Shown here: in pieces, positions 8,922 to 15,982 of the stretch
Numbering within the stretch: the first letter of the stretch is position 1
How the letters are laid out: each line of letters starts with the position of its first letter
Source of the DNA: CALOBA01 sp942491465
Lineage (GTDB): Bacteria > Pseudomonadota > Gammaproteobacteria > Chromatiales > Chromatiaceae
Direction of reading: 5' to 3'
Length of the DNA: 23,543 bases
Assembly: GCA_942491465.1 (NCBI GenBank)
Contig: CALOBA010000070.1
Location: forward strand, 1-23,543
Position numbers and translations under genes: made by a program
Notes under the pieces: model-generated
Databases searched by the model: none
What the model was told of the DNA's origin: nothing
The model's input: the letters and a program-made list of their open reading frames with translations, nothing else

Positions 8922-9964
8922 CGAATCTCCAACTCTTGCTGAGGGGTGTCGCCGCCGGCGGGGCGAACGCCGCGCAACACCGCTTCGACCGTGCCCGCCG
9001 GGACCTCCCCCACCACCGTCACCTGATGCCCGCCGACGCGGGCACCCGCCGCATGCACGGCGCCCATCTGCGCCGGGCCGTCGAGGCCGCCGACGTCGCC
9101 GCCCTCGATGTAGATGGATATCGACGCCAGGCCGTCGCTCAGCAGCAGATGGTCGACCGGCGCGGCGGCATCGGTGCCGACCTCCCGATCGTACATCACC
9201 AGATCGAATCCGGCAGGCATCCGGCGCAGCGCCCAATCCCGAGGCGGACTGACCGCGCTGGCGGGTGCCGGGCTCGACGCCGGCTCGACAGTGCCCGCGG
9301 CATCGCCGAGGATGGCGATATCGGTAAACATCATCTGTTCCACGGGCCGAGCAGCGCCGTCCATCAGGTCGATCTTCAGCGGCAGCCGGGTGAGGCGATC
9401 GAGATAGAAGCGGTAGCCGTAGCGTAGCTGGTCGCGGGGGATGATGCCGATGACGGAGGCCTCGCGCCCGGCGACCCGCGAGCCGCCCAGCGGGTGCACC
9501 AGATAGTGCCGATCGATCCGCCCCGGGGCGCCGTTGACGGTGCGCAGCAGCGAGCCGGACATACCCTTGCGGTCCACCAGGATCGGGTGGGCATCGGGGA
9601 ACACGCAGGTCACGCCGTGCTCGGTCCTGGCCACGGCGCGAATCGGGCCGTTCAACGCCAGCAGGCTCTCGCGCGACACGCCGTTGTCGATCCGATGGGC
9701 AAGGCGCATCGCCGCCAGCTGGTCGCCGTGCAGGTAGACCAGCGTGCCCTCGTACTCCAGACGGTTCAGGGCCTCGCTCATCTGCCGCAGCTGCGCGATC
9801 GCAGCGGCGGCATCCGCGGGATGCGCGGTCGACATCGCAGGCGCCTCGCCGGGGGGAGCGGCGACGGCGGCACCGGCGAGGGAGAGCAACGCGATGAGCG
9901 AGATCGGCCCCGCCCAGTGCGGCAGCTTGGGGGCGCGCGGCCGCCGCACCTCAGCGCGCGCCAT
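8918..9964 (-). CDS. rseB: Sigma-E regulatory protein RseB / MucB
   Basis: A 348-residue periplasmic protein that binds the anti-sigma factor RseA and protects it from DegS cleavage; release is triggered by lipoprotein or LPS signals. A basic N-terminus and hydrophobic segment (about residues 18-36, ending AVAA) form an export signal. The mature part starts with the MucB/RseB lipid-binding-like domain (LNRLEYEGTLVYLHGDQLAA; the YEGTLVY motif is typical), continues with DRKGMSGSLLRTVNG and IIPRDQLRYGYRFYLD, and ends in the smaller C-terminal domain (GHQVTVVGEVPAGTVEAVL). The chosen ATG (9962-9964) overlaps the rseA stop by 14 nt; an ATG six codons upstream (9980-9982) is also possible. Confidence 0.93.
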   Translation of the reverse strand: MARAEVRRPRAPKLPHWAGPISLIALLSLAGAAVAAPPGEAPAMSTAHPADAAAAIAQLRQMSEALNRLEYEGTLVYLHGDQLAAMRLAHRIDNGVSRESLLALNGPIRAVARTEHGVTCVFPDAHPILVDRKGMSGSLLRTVNGAPGRIDRHYLVHPLGGSRVAGREASVIGIIPRDQLRYGYRFYLDRLTRLPLKIDLMDGAARPVEQMMFTDIAILGDAAGTVEPASSPAPASAVSPPRDWALRRMPAGFDLVMYDREVGTDAAAPVDHLLLSDGLASISIYIEGGDVGGLDGPAQMGAVHAAGARVGGHQVTVVGEVPAGTVEAVLRGVRPAGGDTPQQELEIR

Positions 9965-10553
9965 TGCCGACCACGGCCGCATAGGGGATGAAGCCCTTGA
10001 TGCCGGAGGCGGAGGCACTCTCGCGATGCCCCACCAGCATCCGATCGAGCTTCGAGGACAGCGCCGGTGAGGCCGCCTGCCAGCGCGGCGGCGGCATCAT
10101 GCTCGATGCCGCGGCCAGCCCCGGATCGCCGGCCGATGCGTCGTCGACCGCGGCAAGCTGCGCCCTGCCCGGGCCGGCGCGATCGTCCGACGGGAGCAGC
10201 CCGAGGACCACAACACCCAGCGCGAGCACCACCGCCGCCGCACCGCCGTACGCGGGCAGCAGCAGGCCCGGGCGCTGCTGCATCGAGGCCAGCCGCCGAC
10301 GCAGCCGCCCGAGGAGCGAGACGGGCTCGGGGCGACGCTCATTCGCCACCGCGGCGCGGACCCGATCGGCGATCGCGCAGTAGTCCCGAGCGAGGGGCTC
10401 ACCCCGCAGCAGCTGACCGATGAGATGGTAGCGCTGCCAGCACCCGCGCAGGTCCGGCGAGTGCTCGACCGCGGACAGCATCGCAGCCGCCTGACCCGGC
10501 CCGGCGGCATCATCGACCATAGCCGAGAGGCGTTGTCGTTGCTCGTTGTTCAT
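9951..10553 (-). CDS. rseA: Anti-sigma-E factor RseA / MucA
   Basis: A 200-residue single-pass inner-membrane anti-sigma factor. The cytoplasmic N-terminal domain holds the family motif WQRYHLIGQLLRGE (residues 39-52), which contacts the sigma factor. One membrane segment spans about residues 97-120 (LLLPAYGGAAAVVLALGVVV), followed by a low-complexity Ala/Ser/Pro-rich periplasmic region and a C-terminus (GIKGFIPYAAVVGNG) resembling MucA ends. Regulated cleavage by site-1 and site-2 proteases releases RpoE in characterised relatives. It follows rpoE after 99 nt and overlaps rseB by 14 nt. Confidence 0.92.
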   Translation of the reverse strand: MNNEQRQRLSAMVDDAAGPGQAAAMLSAVEHSPDLRGCWQRYHLIGQLLRGEPLARDYCAIADRVRAAVANERRPEPVSLLGRLRRRLASMQQRPGLLLPAYGGAAAVVLALGVVVLGLLPSDDRAGPGRAQLAAVDDASAGDPGLAAASSMMPPPRWQAASPALSSKLDRMLVGHRESASASGIKGFIPYAAVVGNGAR

Positions 10554-10652
10554 GACACAAACCTGGTTCGATCGACGTTGTTAGTCAGTGAAAACGGATG
10601 ATCCACGGGCAGCCGGTCAATCCGGCACCACGATCGGGATCGTCGCGGGACA

Positions 10653-11231
10653 TCATGGTGCCAGCAAGGGTCGCAGCCGCTTGTCGATGGCCTCCCGTGC
10701 CCGAAAGATGCGCGAGCGGACGGTCCCGATCGGACACTCCATCGCGGTGGCGATCTCCTCATAACTCATCCCCTCCAGCTCGCGCAGGACGATGGCGGTG
10801 CGCAGCTCCTCGGGCAGATCATCCAGCGCCGCCTGGACCGTGTTCGCGATCTCGTCGCTGAGCAGCTCCCGCTCCGGGGTCGCCTGCTCGCGCAGGCGCG
10901 CCCCGGCGTCGATCTGCTCGGCCAGCTCGGCATCCACGTCCTCGCCGGGAGGACGCCGGCCCTGGGCCACCAGATGATTCTTGACCGTATTCACCGCAAT
11001 CCGGTAGATCCAGGTGTAGAACGCACTCTCGCCGCGGAAGCCCGGGAGTGCGCGATAGGCCTTCAGGAACGCATCCTGACAGACGTCCATCACCTCGCTG
11101 GGATCACGGATGTAGCGGCCTACCAGGTTGGCGATCTTCTGCTGATACTTGAGCACCAGCAGGTCGAAGGCGCGCTTGTCGCCCGCTTGCGCCCGCAGCA
11201 CCAGCTCGTGATCGATCCGACGCTCAGACAT
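10653..11231 (-). CDS. rpoE: RNA polymerase sigma factor RpoE / AlgU
   Basis: A 192-residue ECF sigma factor directing RNA polymerase to envelope-stress promoters. Region 2 spans about residues 20-90, with VMDVCQDAFLKAYRALPGFR and FYTWIYRIAVNTVKNHLV, the core- and -10-binding parts. Region 4 covers about residues 135-188 (DDLPEELRTAIVLRELEGMS; then a helix-turn-helix CPIGTVRSRIFRAREAI) for -35 recognition. The protein is full length and very close in style to AlgU. It heads the stress operon and is divergent from nadB, as in Pseudomonas. A sigma-E-type promoter upstream (11270-11297) suggests positive autoregulation. No strong Shine-Dalgarno sequence is seen before the ATG. Confidence 0.97.
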   Translation of the reverse strand: MSERRIDHELVLRAQAGDKRAFDLLVLKYQQKIANLVGRYIRDPSEVMDVCQDAFLKAYRALPGFRGESAFYTWIYRIAVNTVKNHLVAQGRRPPGEDVDAELAEQIDAGARLREQATPERELLSDEIANTVQAALDDLPEELRTAIVLRELEGMSYEEIATAMECPIGTVRSRIFRAREAIDKRLRPLLAP

Positions 11232-11269
11232 ACGACGACGCTCGCCGCTGCTCTCGCGCTACCGTTGCC

Positions 11270-11297
11270 ATTGACAGTCACCCGTTCTATAAAGTTC
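11270..11297 (-). promoter_or_regulatory. Candidate sigma-E autoregulatory promoter of rpoE
   Basis: On the minus strand GAACTT (11292-11297) is followed after 16 nt by GTCAAT (11270-11275), giving TCAAT at the place where sigma-E/AlgU promoters carry TCTGA-like -10 elements. The predicted transcript would begin roughly 30 nt before the rpoE ATG. Known rpoE/algU promoters have the GAACTT-N16/17-TC pattern and are recognised by their own product. The -35 match is perfect; the -10 match is partial. Confidence 0.55.
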
Positions 11298-11557
11298 GTT
11301 CGCGCCCGCGCTCGGGCTGATCTCGATCACGCCGATCGACATCTACACCCTTGCCGGGGCCGCATCGCCGGCTAGGGTCGCCGGACGCGCTGATCTCGAT
11401 CCTTAAGATGCGGCCAAGTGCCCGCCGATGGAACCGTCGGAGGCGGCCGGCGCGCCGAACATCGCAAGATGACGATTTTGCGGCATACTGCAACGGCCAG
11501 CGCATGACAACGCCGCACCCGGCGGCGGTTGCGCACAGCGCAAGAGGTACCCGAATC

Positions 11558-13189
11558 ATGACCAACGCCGTCGACCACGATGTCCTCATCATCGGTAGCG
11601 GTGCCGCCGGACTGAGCTTGGCACTGCGTCTGCCCACGTCGCTGTCGATCGCCGTGATCGCCAAGCGCGCCCTGAGCGAGGGCAACACGATGTATGCGCA
11701 AGGGGGCATCTCCGCCGTGTTTGCGGACACGGATTCCATCGACTCCCACGTGCAGGATACGCTGCAGGCCGGCGCCGATCTCTGCGACCCCGAGATCGTC
11801 CGCCTGGTGGTGGAGCGCGGTCCCGACAACATCCGCTGGCTGTTCGGCGAAGGGGTGCGCTTTACCCGCGACGAGGCCGCGACCAATGCGGACGGCTGGC
11901 ACCTCACCCGCGAGGGCGGACACAGCCACCGGCGTGTGGTGCACGCGGCCGACGCCACCGGCAAGGCGGTGGAGACCACGCTCGAATCGCGCATCCGCAA
12001 CCGCGCGAACGTCACCCTGTATGAGCATCACAGCGCGATCGATCTGCTCACGGCGCGCAAGCTCGGACAAGACGACAACCGCTGCCTGGGCGCCTACATC
12101 CTCGACTGCCGGGAAGCCAAGGTGCGTACCTTCCACGCCCGCTTCACCGTGCTCGCCACCGGCGGCGCGAGCAAGGTCTACCTCTACACCAGCAACCCCG
12201 ATGTCTCCACCGGCGACGGCATCGCCATGAGCTGGCGCGCCGGGGCCAGGGTGGCGAACATGGAGTTCATGCAGTTCCATCCGACCTGCCTGTATCACCC
12301 GCAGGCGAAGTCGTTCCTGGTCACCGAGGCCCTGCGCGGCGAGGGTGCGCGACTGATGCTGCCCGACGGCTCGCGCTTCATGCCGCGCTTCGATCGGCGC
12401 GCCGAGCTGGCCCCGCGCGACATCGTGGCCCGCGCCATCGACCACGAGATGAAACGGGTGGGCAGCAAATTCGTGCTGCTCGACATCTCCCACCGCCCGG
12501 CGGATCTCGTGCGCACCCACTTCCCGACGATCCATGCGCGCTGCCTGGAGTTGGGCATCGACATCACCCGCGAGCCGATCCCGGTGGTCCCGGCAGCCCA
12601 CTACACCTGCGGCGGCGTGCTCACCGATCGCCGCGGTCGCACCGACGTCCCCGGGCTCTACGCCATCGGCGAGACCGCCTACACCGGGCTGCACGGCGCC
12701 AACCGCATGGCCAGCAACTCGCTGTTGGAATGCCTGGTGTTCGCCGAGCTGGCCGCCGCCGACATCGATGTCCTGGCCGGCGACTGGCCGCCGCCACCGC
12801 GCTGCCCGGACTGGGACGCGAGCCGCGTGTCCGAGCCGGACGAAGAGGTGGTGATCTCCCACAACTGGGAGGAGCTGCGGCGGTTCATGTGGGACTATGT
12901 CGGCATCGTGCGCACCAACAAGCGCCTGCAGCGTGCGAAACGGCGCATCGATCTGTTGCGCCAAGAGATCATCGAGAACTACAGCCACTTCCTGGTGGAC
13001 AACGACCTGTTGGAGCTGCGCAACTTGGTGGAGGTCGCGGACCTGATCGTCCAATCCGCCCAGCGCCGACGCGAGAGCCGCGGCCTTCATTACACCCTCG
13101 ATTTCCCGCGTACCGACCCGCTGCAGCTCGCACCCACCGTCCTTTTCCCCGACCGCTATCGGCCCCGTCCCGCCGTGTGGAGCCGGTGA
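11558..13189 (+). CDS. nadB: L-aspartate oxidase NadB
   Basis: NadB oxidises L-aspartate to iminoaspartate with FAD, the first step of de novo NAD synthesis; NadA uses the product to make quinolinate. The 543-residue protein opens with the dinucleotide motif VLIIGSGAAGLSLAL (residues 9-23). It has the substrate loop REGGHSHRRVVHAADATGKA, the FAD-binding C-terminal motif GLYAIGETAYTGLHGANRMA and the helical C-terminal domain (FMWDYVGIVRTNKRLQRA). The start ATG 11558-11560 is preferred over upstream ATGs because it begins just before the first beta strand and has AAGAGG (11542-11547) at suitable spacing. It is divergent from rpoE across a 326-nt region that should hold both promoters. Confidence 0.97.
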   Translation: MTNAVDHDVLIIGSGAAGLSLALRLPTSLSIAVIAKRALSEGNTMYAQGGISAVFADTDSIDSHVQDTLQAGADLCDPEIVRLVVERGPDNIRWLFGEGVRFTRDEAATNADGWHLTREGGHSHRRVVHAADATGKAVETTLESRIRNRANVTLYEHHSAIDLLTARKLGQDDNRCLGAYILDCREAKVRTFHARFTVLATGGASKVYLYTSNPDVSTGDGIAMSWRAGARVANMEFMQFHPTCLYHPQAKSFLVTEALRGEGARLMLPDGSRFMPRFDRRAELAPRDIVARAIDHEMKRVGSKFVLLDISHRPADLVRTHFPTIHARCLELGIDITREPIPVVPAAHYTCGGVLTDRRGRTDVPGLYAIGETAYTGLHGANRMASNSLLECLVFAELAAADIDVLAGDWPPPPRCPDWDASRVSEPDEEVVISHNWEELRRFMWDYVGIVRTNKRLQRAKRRIDLLRQEIIENYSHFLVDNDLLELRNLVEVADLIVQSAQRRRESRGLHYTLDFPRTDPLQLAPTVLFPDRYRPRPAVWSR

Positions 13190-13510
13190 GCGCCATCGCC
13201 GTCGCGCCCACTCGGCCAGCAAGCGTAGCGAAGGTGTTGGCAGTTGCCACCTCGGATACAACCCCCTAAACTTCGGCGAGCACTCGGGAGTCGGGCGGCA
13301 ACCTGCGGCCGTCCGCCTCAGCCTTCGGGGGCATCCGCAGATGCCGTCGGCGCACACACACCCAGAGACGCCCTCGATGCACCGGCAAGACCTGCGCTAT
13401 GCTGCGGTCGCGAACCAACCTGGAATCCCGCATTCGATGAAGTCTCCAAGCTCGTGAAAAACCGGAACCTGTTCATCGTGCAGGCCGTATTGCGTTTCTG
13501 AGTCCGGGCG
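13190..13510. other. Intergenic region nadB to GGDEF-EAL gene (321 nt)
   Basis: I see no convincing gene here. An open frame from 13244 to 13501 on the plus strand has an Arg/Pro/Ala-rich, domain-free translation and is rejected. A short perfect hairpin, GGCATC-CGCA-GATGCC (13330-13345), has no following T tract, so a factor-independent terminator for nadB is not evident. A TATGCT (13397-13402) could be a -10 element for the downstream gene but lacks a good -35 box. Confidence 0.5.
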
Positions 13511-15982
13511 TTGGCCAGCCAGGATCAAGTCGAGACCAGACAGCGATCTCTCAGCCTGCGCTGGAAGACGCTGATTGTGCTCAGCCTCGTCCTGGTCCTA
13601 GTCAACACCTCGCTGGCCCTGCTCTCCTACCAGCAGCTGGCGGGGCAGTTCGAGAACGCCCAAGCCGAGGTCCGCGACCGCCAGGTCCGCCAGCTGCAAG
13701 CGCTGATCGAGGACCGGTTCCGCCAGATGTCGCGGCTCGCCAACGCCGTTCCACTGCTCGCCCCGATCCGACCCGGGCAGGATCTCGCAGGCCACCTGGC
13801 AGAAGCCCTCGACACCAACGGGTCCATGCTCGACCTGGAATGGGACATCCGCTCGGTCCATTGGCTCTCCCCGGCCGAGACCTCGCACCTACTGTGGCCG
13901 GCGGAGGCCGCACCGCTGCCAGCCTTCCTGATGCCGTTGATCGAGCAGTCCGCCGATCAGACCGCTGCCCTGCTTACCTGCGGCGACGACTGCCGCCAGT
14001 ACCTCGCCGCACCGATACTCTGGCAGGGTGCCGATGCAGGAACCCTGGTCCTCGGCCGCTATGTTGCCGATGCCCTGCTGACGTTCCGATCGCTGACCGA
14101 CGCCGAAGTGGCCCTACTGCCGCAGGCCGAGACCGAGGCAGGCACGGCGCCGACCTTCCCCGCCATGACCCACCCCGAGCGAACCCGGCCGATCCTCGCC
14201 GCGCTGGGCTCGAACTTCTGGCGCGATAGCGACACCGACGCGGCCACGCTGGAGCAGGACGGCGAGACCTACGACGTCTTTCTGCACCGGGACCTGGCCC
14301 CCGGGATCGATGCCGTCCTGGTCAACCGCATCACCCGCCAGCGCCAGGCCATTGCCGCGGCCACCCGCGACACCGTGCTGATCGCGATCCTGGGACTGGT
14401 CCTCTCCGAAGGGCTGCTGCTGCTGGTCATGCAAACGCCGCTGGCGCGGCTGCGGCGCATCGCACACCTGCTGCCGCTGCTGGCGGACGCGCGCTTCGCG
14501 GAGCTGCGGCAGGGACTGCCGATCCGCAAGGACCGCCTGGCGGTGCGCGATGAGATGGACCTGATGATCGACACCGTGGGCACATTGTCCCAACGCATGG
14601 AGGGCATGGAGCGGGATCGCGCCGAGGCCCAACGCGAGCTGGTCTGGCTCGCCGAGCACGATCCGCTGACCAGGCTGTGCAACCGCCGCCGCTTCCTGCT
14701 CGACCTGGCGACCGCCGTGGATCGTGCCCGTCGGGGCAGCTACAACGGCGCGCTGATGTTCTTCGACCTGGACCAGTTCAAGGACGTCAACGACATCAGC
14801 GGACATCACATGGGAGACCAGCTGCTGCAGCGCGTGGCCGACCAGCTCGCGGCGATTGTCCCCGACGGCGGCGTGCTGTCGCGACTCGGTGGCGACGAGT
14901 TCGGCCTGATCCTGCCCCGGGCGGACGCCGACGAGGCCTTGACGCTGGCCGCCTATCTGCAGAACCAGGTCCGCTCGGTGGTCATCCACACCCGTCACTG
15001 GCGCCATCAGGTCTCGGCCAGCATCGGCATCGTCTTGTTCCCCGAGCACGGCAGCGAGTCGCACCAGCTGATGGCGGACGCGGACCTGGCGATGTACCAG
15101 GCCAAGGAGAAGGGCCGTGGGCGCTGGCACCTGTTCTCGTCCGAAGACGAGGGCCGCGAGCGGGCCAATGCCAGGGTGATCTGGTCCGAACGCATCGCCG
15201 GCGCCCTGCGCGACGAACGCTTCGAGCTGCATTTCCAACCGCTCATGGAGATCGCCTCCGGCAAGGTCTGGCGCGCCGAGGCGCTGCTGCGCATGCGCGA
15301 CCCCCAGGGCGAGCTGGTGATGCCGGACAGCTTCATCCCCATCGCCGAAGAGAACGGCCAGATCGAGGCCATCGACCATTGGGTGCTGGCCAACGCCATC
15401 GCCCTGATGCAGAAGTACCCGGAGATCAGTCTGTCGGTCAACCTGTCCGCCAACGCGCTGCAGGACCCGTCGCTGCCGCCGGATGTGAAGCGCATGCTCA
15501 AGCGCTACGCCGTCGACCCCAAACGACTCACCTTCGAGATCACCGAGACCATCGCCATCAACCGGCTCAGCAACGCCATCCACCTGATGGGCGAGATCCA
15601 GCAGCTCGGCTGCCGATTCGCCCTCGACGACTTCGGCAGCGGTTACGCCTCCTACGCCTATCTGCGCCAGCTGCCGGTCAACGACGTCAAGATCGACGGC
15701 GCCTTCATCCGCGATATCGCCCACAGCCAGGAAGACCAGATCTTCGTGCGCGCGGTCACCGACATGGCCCACGGCATGGGCAAGCGGGTCGTGGCCGAGT
15801 TTGTCGAGAACGAAGAGATCGTCGACGTGCTGCGCGAACTCGGCGTCGACTTTGCCCAGGGCTACTTCATCGGCCGGCCGTTCCTCTATACCGGCGGCGG
15901 CCTCGCCCGCTGGGGCAAGCCGCCAGGAAAAAGCCGGACGCAGCCCGAGCCGAGCTCAACCGATACCCCGACCCCCGGCTAG
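13511..15982 (+). CDS. Membrane-bound GGDEF-EAL protein (c-di-GMP synthesis/hydrolysis)
   Basis: An 823-residue bifunctional-type c-di-GMP protein. A first membrane segment (about residues 19-42) and a second (about 287-308) enclose a ~245-residue periplasmic sensor region. Its part with GTLVLGRYVADALL resembles CHASE-type sensors, and it contains a C-x3-C pair (TCGDDC). A degenerate HAMP-like linker leads to the GGDEF domain (HDPLTRLCNRRRF start; GGDEF intact at residues 460-464). The EAL domain has Glu590 in EALLR, plus NLSANAL, EITETIAI, DDFGSGYASYAYLRQLP, VKIDGAFI and VAEFVENEE, so both catalytic sets look complete. Which activity dominates cannot be read. Translation must begin at TTG 13511 or beyond because an in-frame TGA lies at 13499-13501 and no ATG or GTG occurs before the first membrane segment. 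Its last 27 nt overlap hypF convergently. Confidence 0.93.
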   Translation: MASQDQVETRQRSLSLRWKTLIVLSLVLVLVNTSLALLSYQQLAGQFENAQAEVRDRQVRQLQALIEDRFRQMSRLANAVPLLAPIRPGQDLAGHLAEALDTNGSMLDLEWDIRSVHWLSPAETSHLLWPAEAAPLPAFLMPLIEQSADQTAALLTCGDDCRQYLAAPILWQGADAGTLVLGRYVADALLTFRSLTDAEVALLPQAETEAGTAPTFPAMTHPERTRPILAALGSNFWRDSDTDAATLEQDGETYDVFLHRDLAPGIDAVLVNRITRQRQAIAAATRDTVLIAILGLVLSEGLLLLVMQTPLARLRRIAHLLPLLADARFAELRQGLPIRKDRLAVRDEMDLMIDTVGTLSQRMEGMERDRAEAQRELVWLAEHDPLTRLCNRRRFLLDLATAVDRARRGSYNGALMFFDLDQFKDVNDISGHHMGDQLLQRVADQLAAIVPDGGVLSRLGGDEFGLILPRADADEALTLAAYLQNQVRSVVIHTRHWRHQVSASIGIVLFPEHGSESHQLMADADLAMYQAKEKGRGRWHLFSSEDEGRERANARVIWSERIAGALRDERFELHFQPLMEIASGKVWRAEALLRMRDPQGELVMPDSFIPIAEENGQIEAIDHWVLANAIALMQKYPEISLSVNLSANALQDPSLPPDVKRMLKRYAVDPKRLTFEITETIAINRLSNAIHLMGEIQQLGCRFALDDFGSGYASYAYLRQLPVNDVKIDGAFIRDIAHSQEDQIFVRAVTDMAHGMGKRVVAEFVENEEIVDVLRELGVDFAQGYFIGRPFLYTGGGLARWGKPPGKSRTQPEPSSTDTPTPG

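Noticed and set aside
13330..13345. Hairpin GGCATC/GATGCC as the nadB terminator
   Set aside because: The stem is only six pairs, there is no T tract after it, and it lies about 140 nt past the stop.
11372..13357. Long open frame (over 600 codons) on the minus strand opposite nadB
   Set aside because: It is the mirror of a GC-rich coding frame; its translation has no recognisable domain, while the plus strand encodes a full NadB.
13244..13501. 85-codon plus-strand open frame after nadB
   Set aside because: Low-complexity Pro/Arg/Ala translation, no ribosome site and no homology that I recognise.
14114..15772. Minus-strand open frame of about 550 codons opposite the GGDEF-EAL gene
   Set aside because: Shadow of the GGDEF-EAL coding frame, with no motifs of its own.
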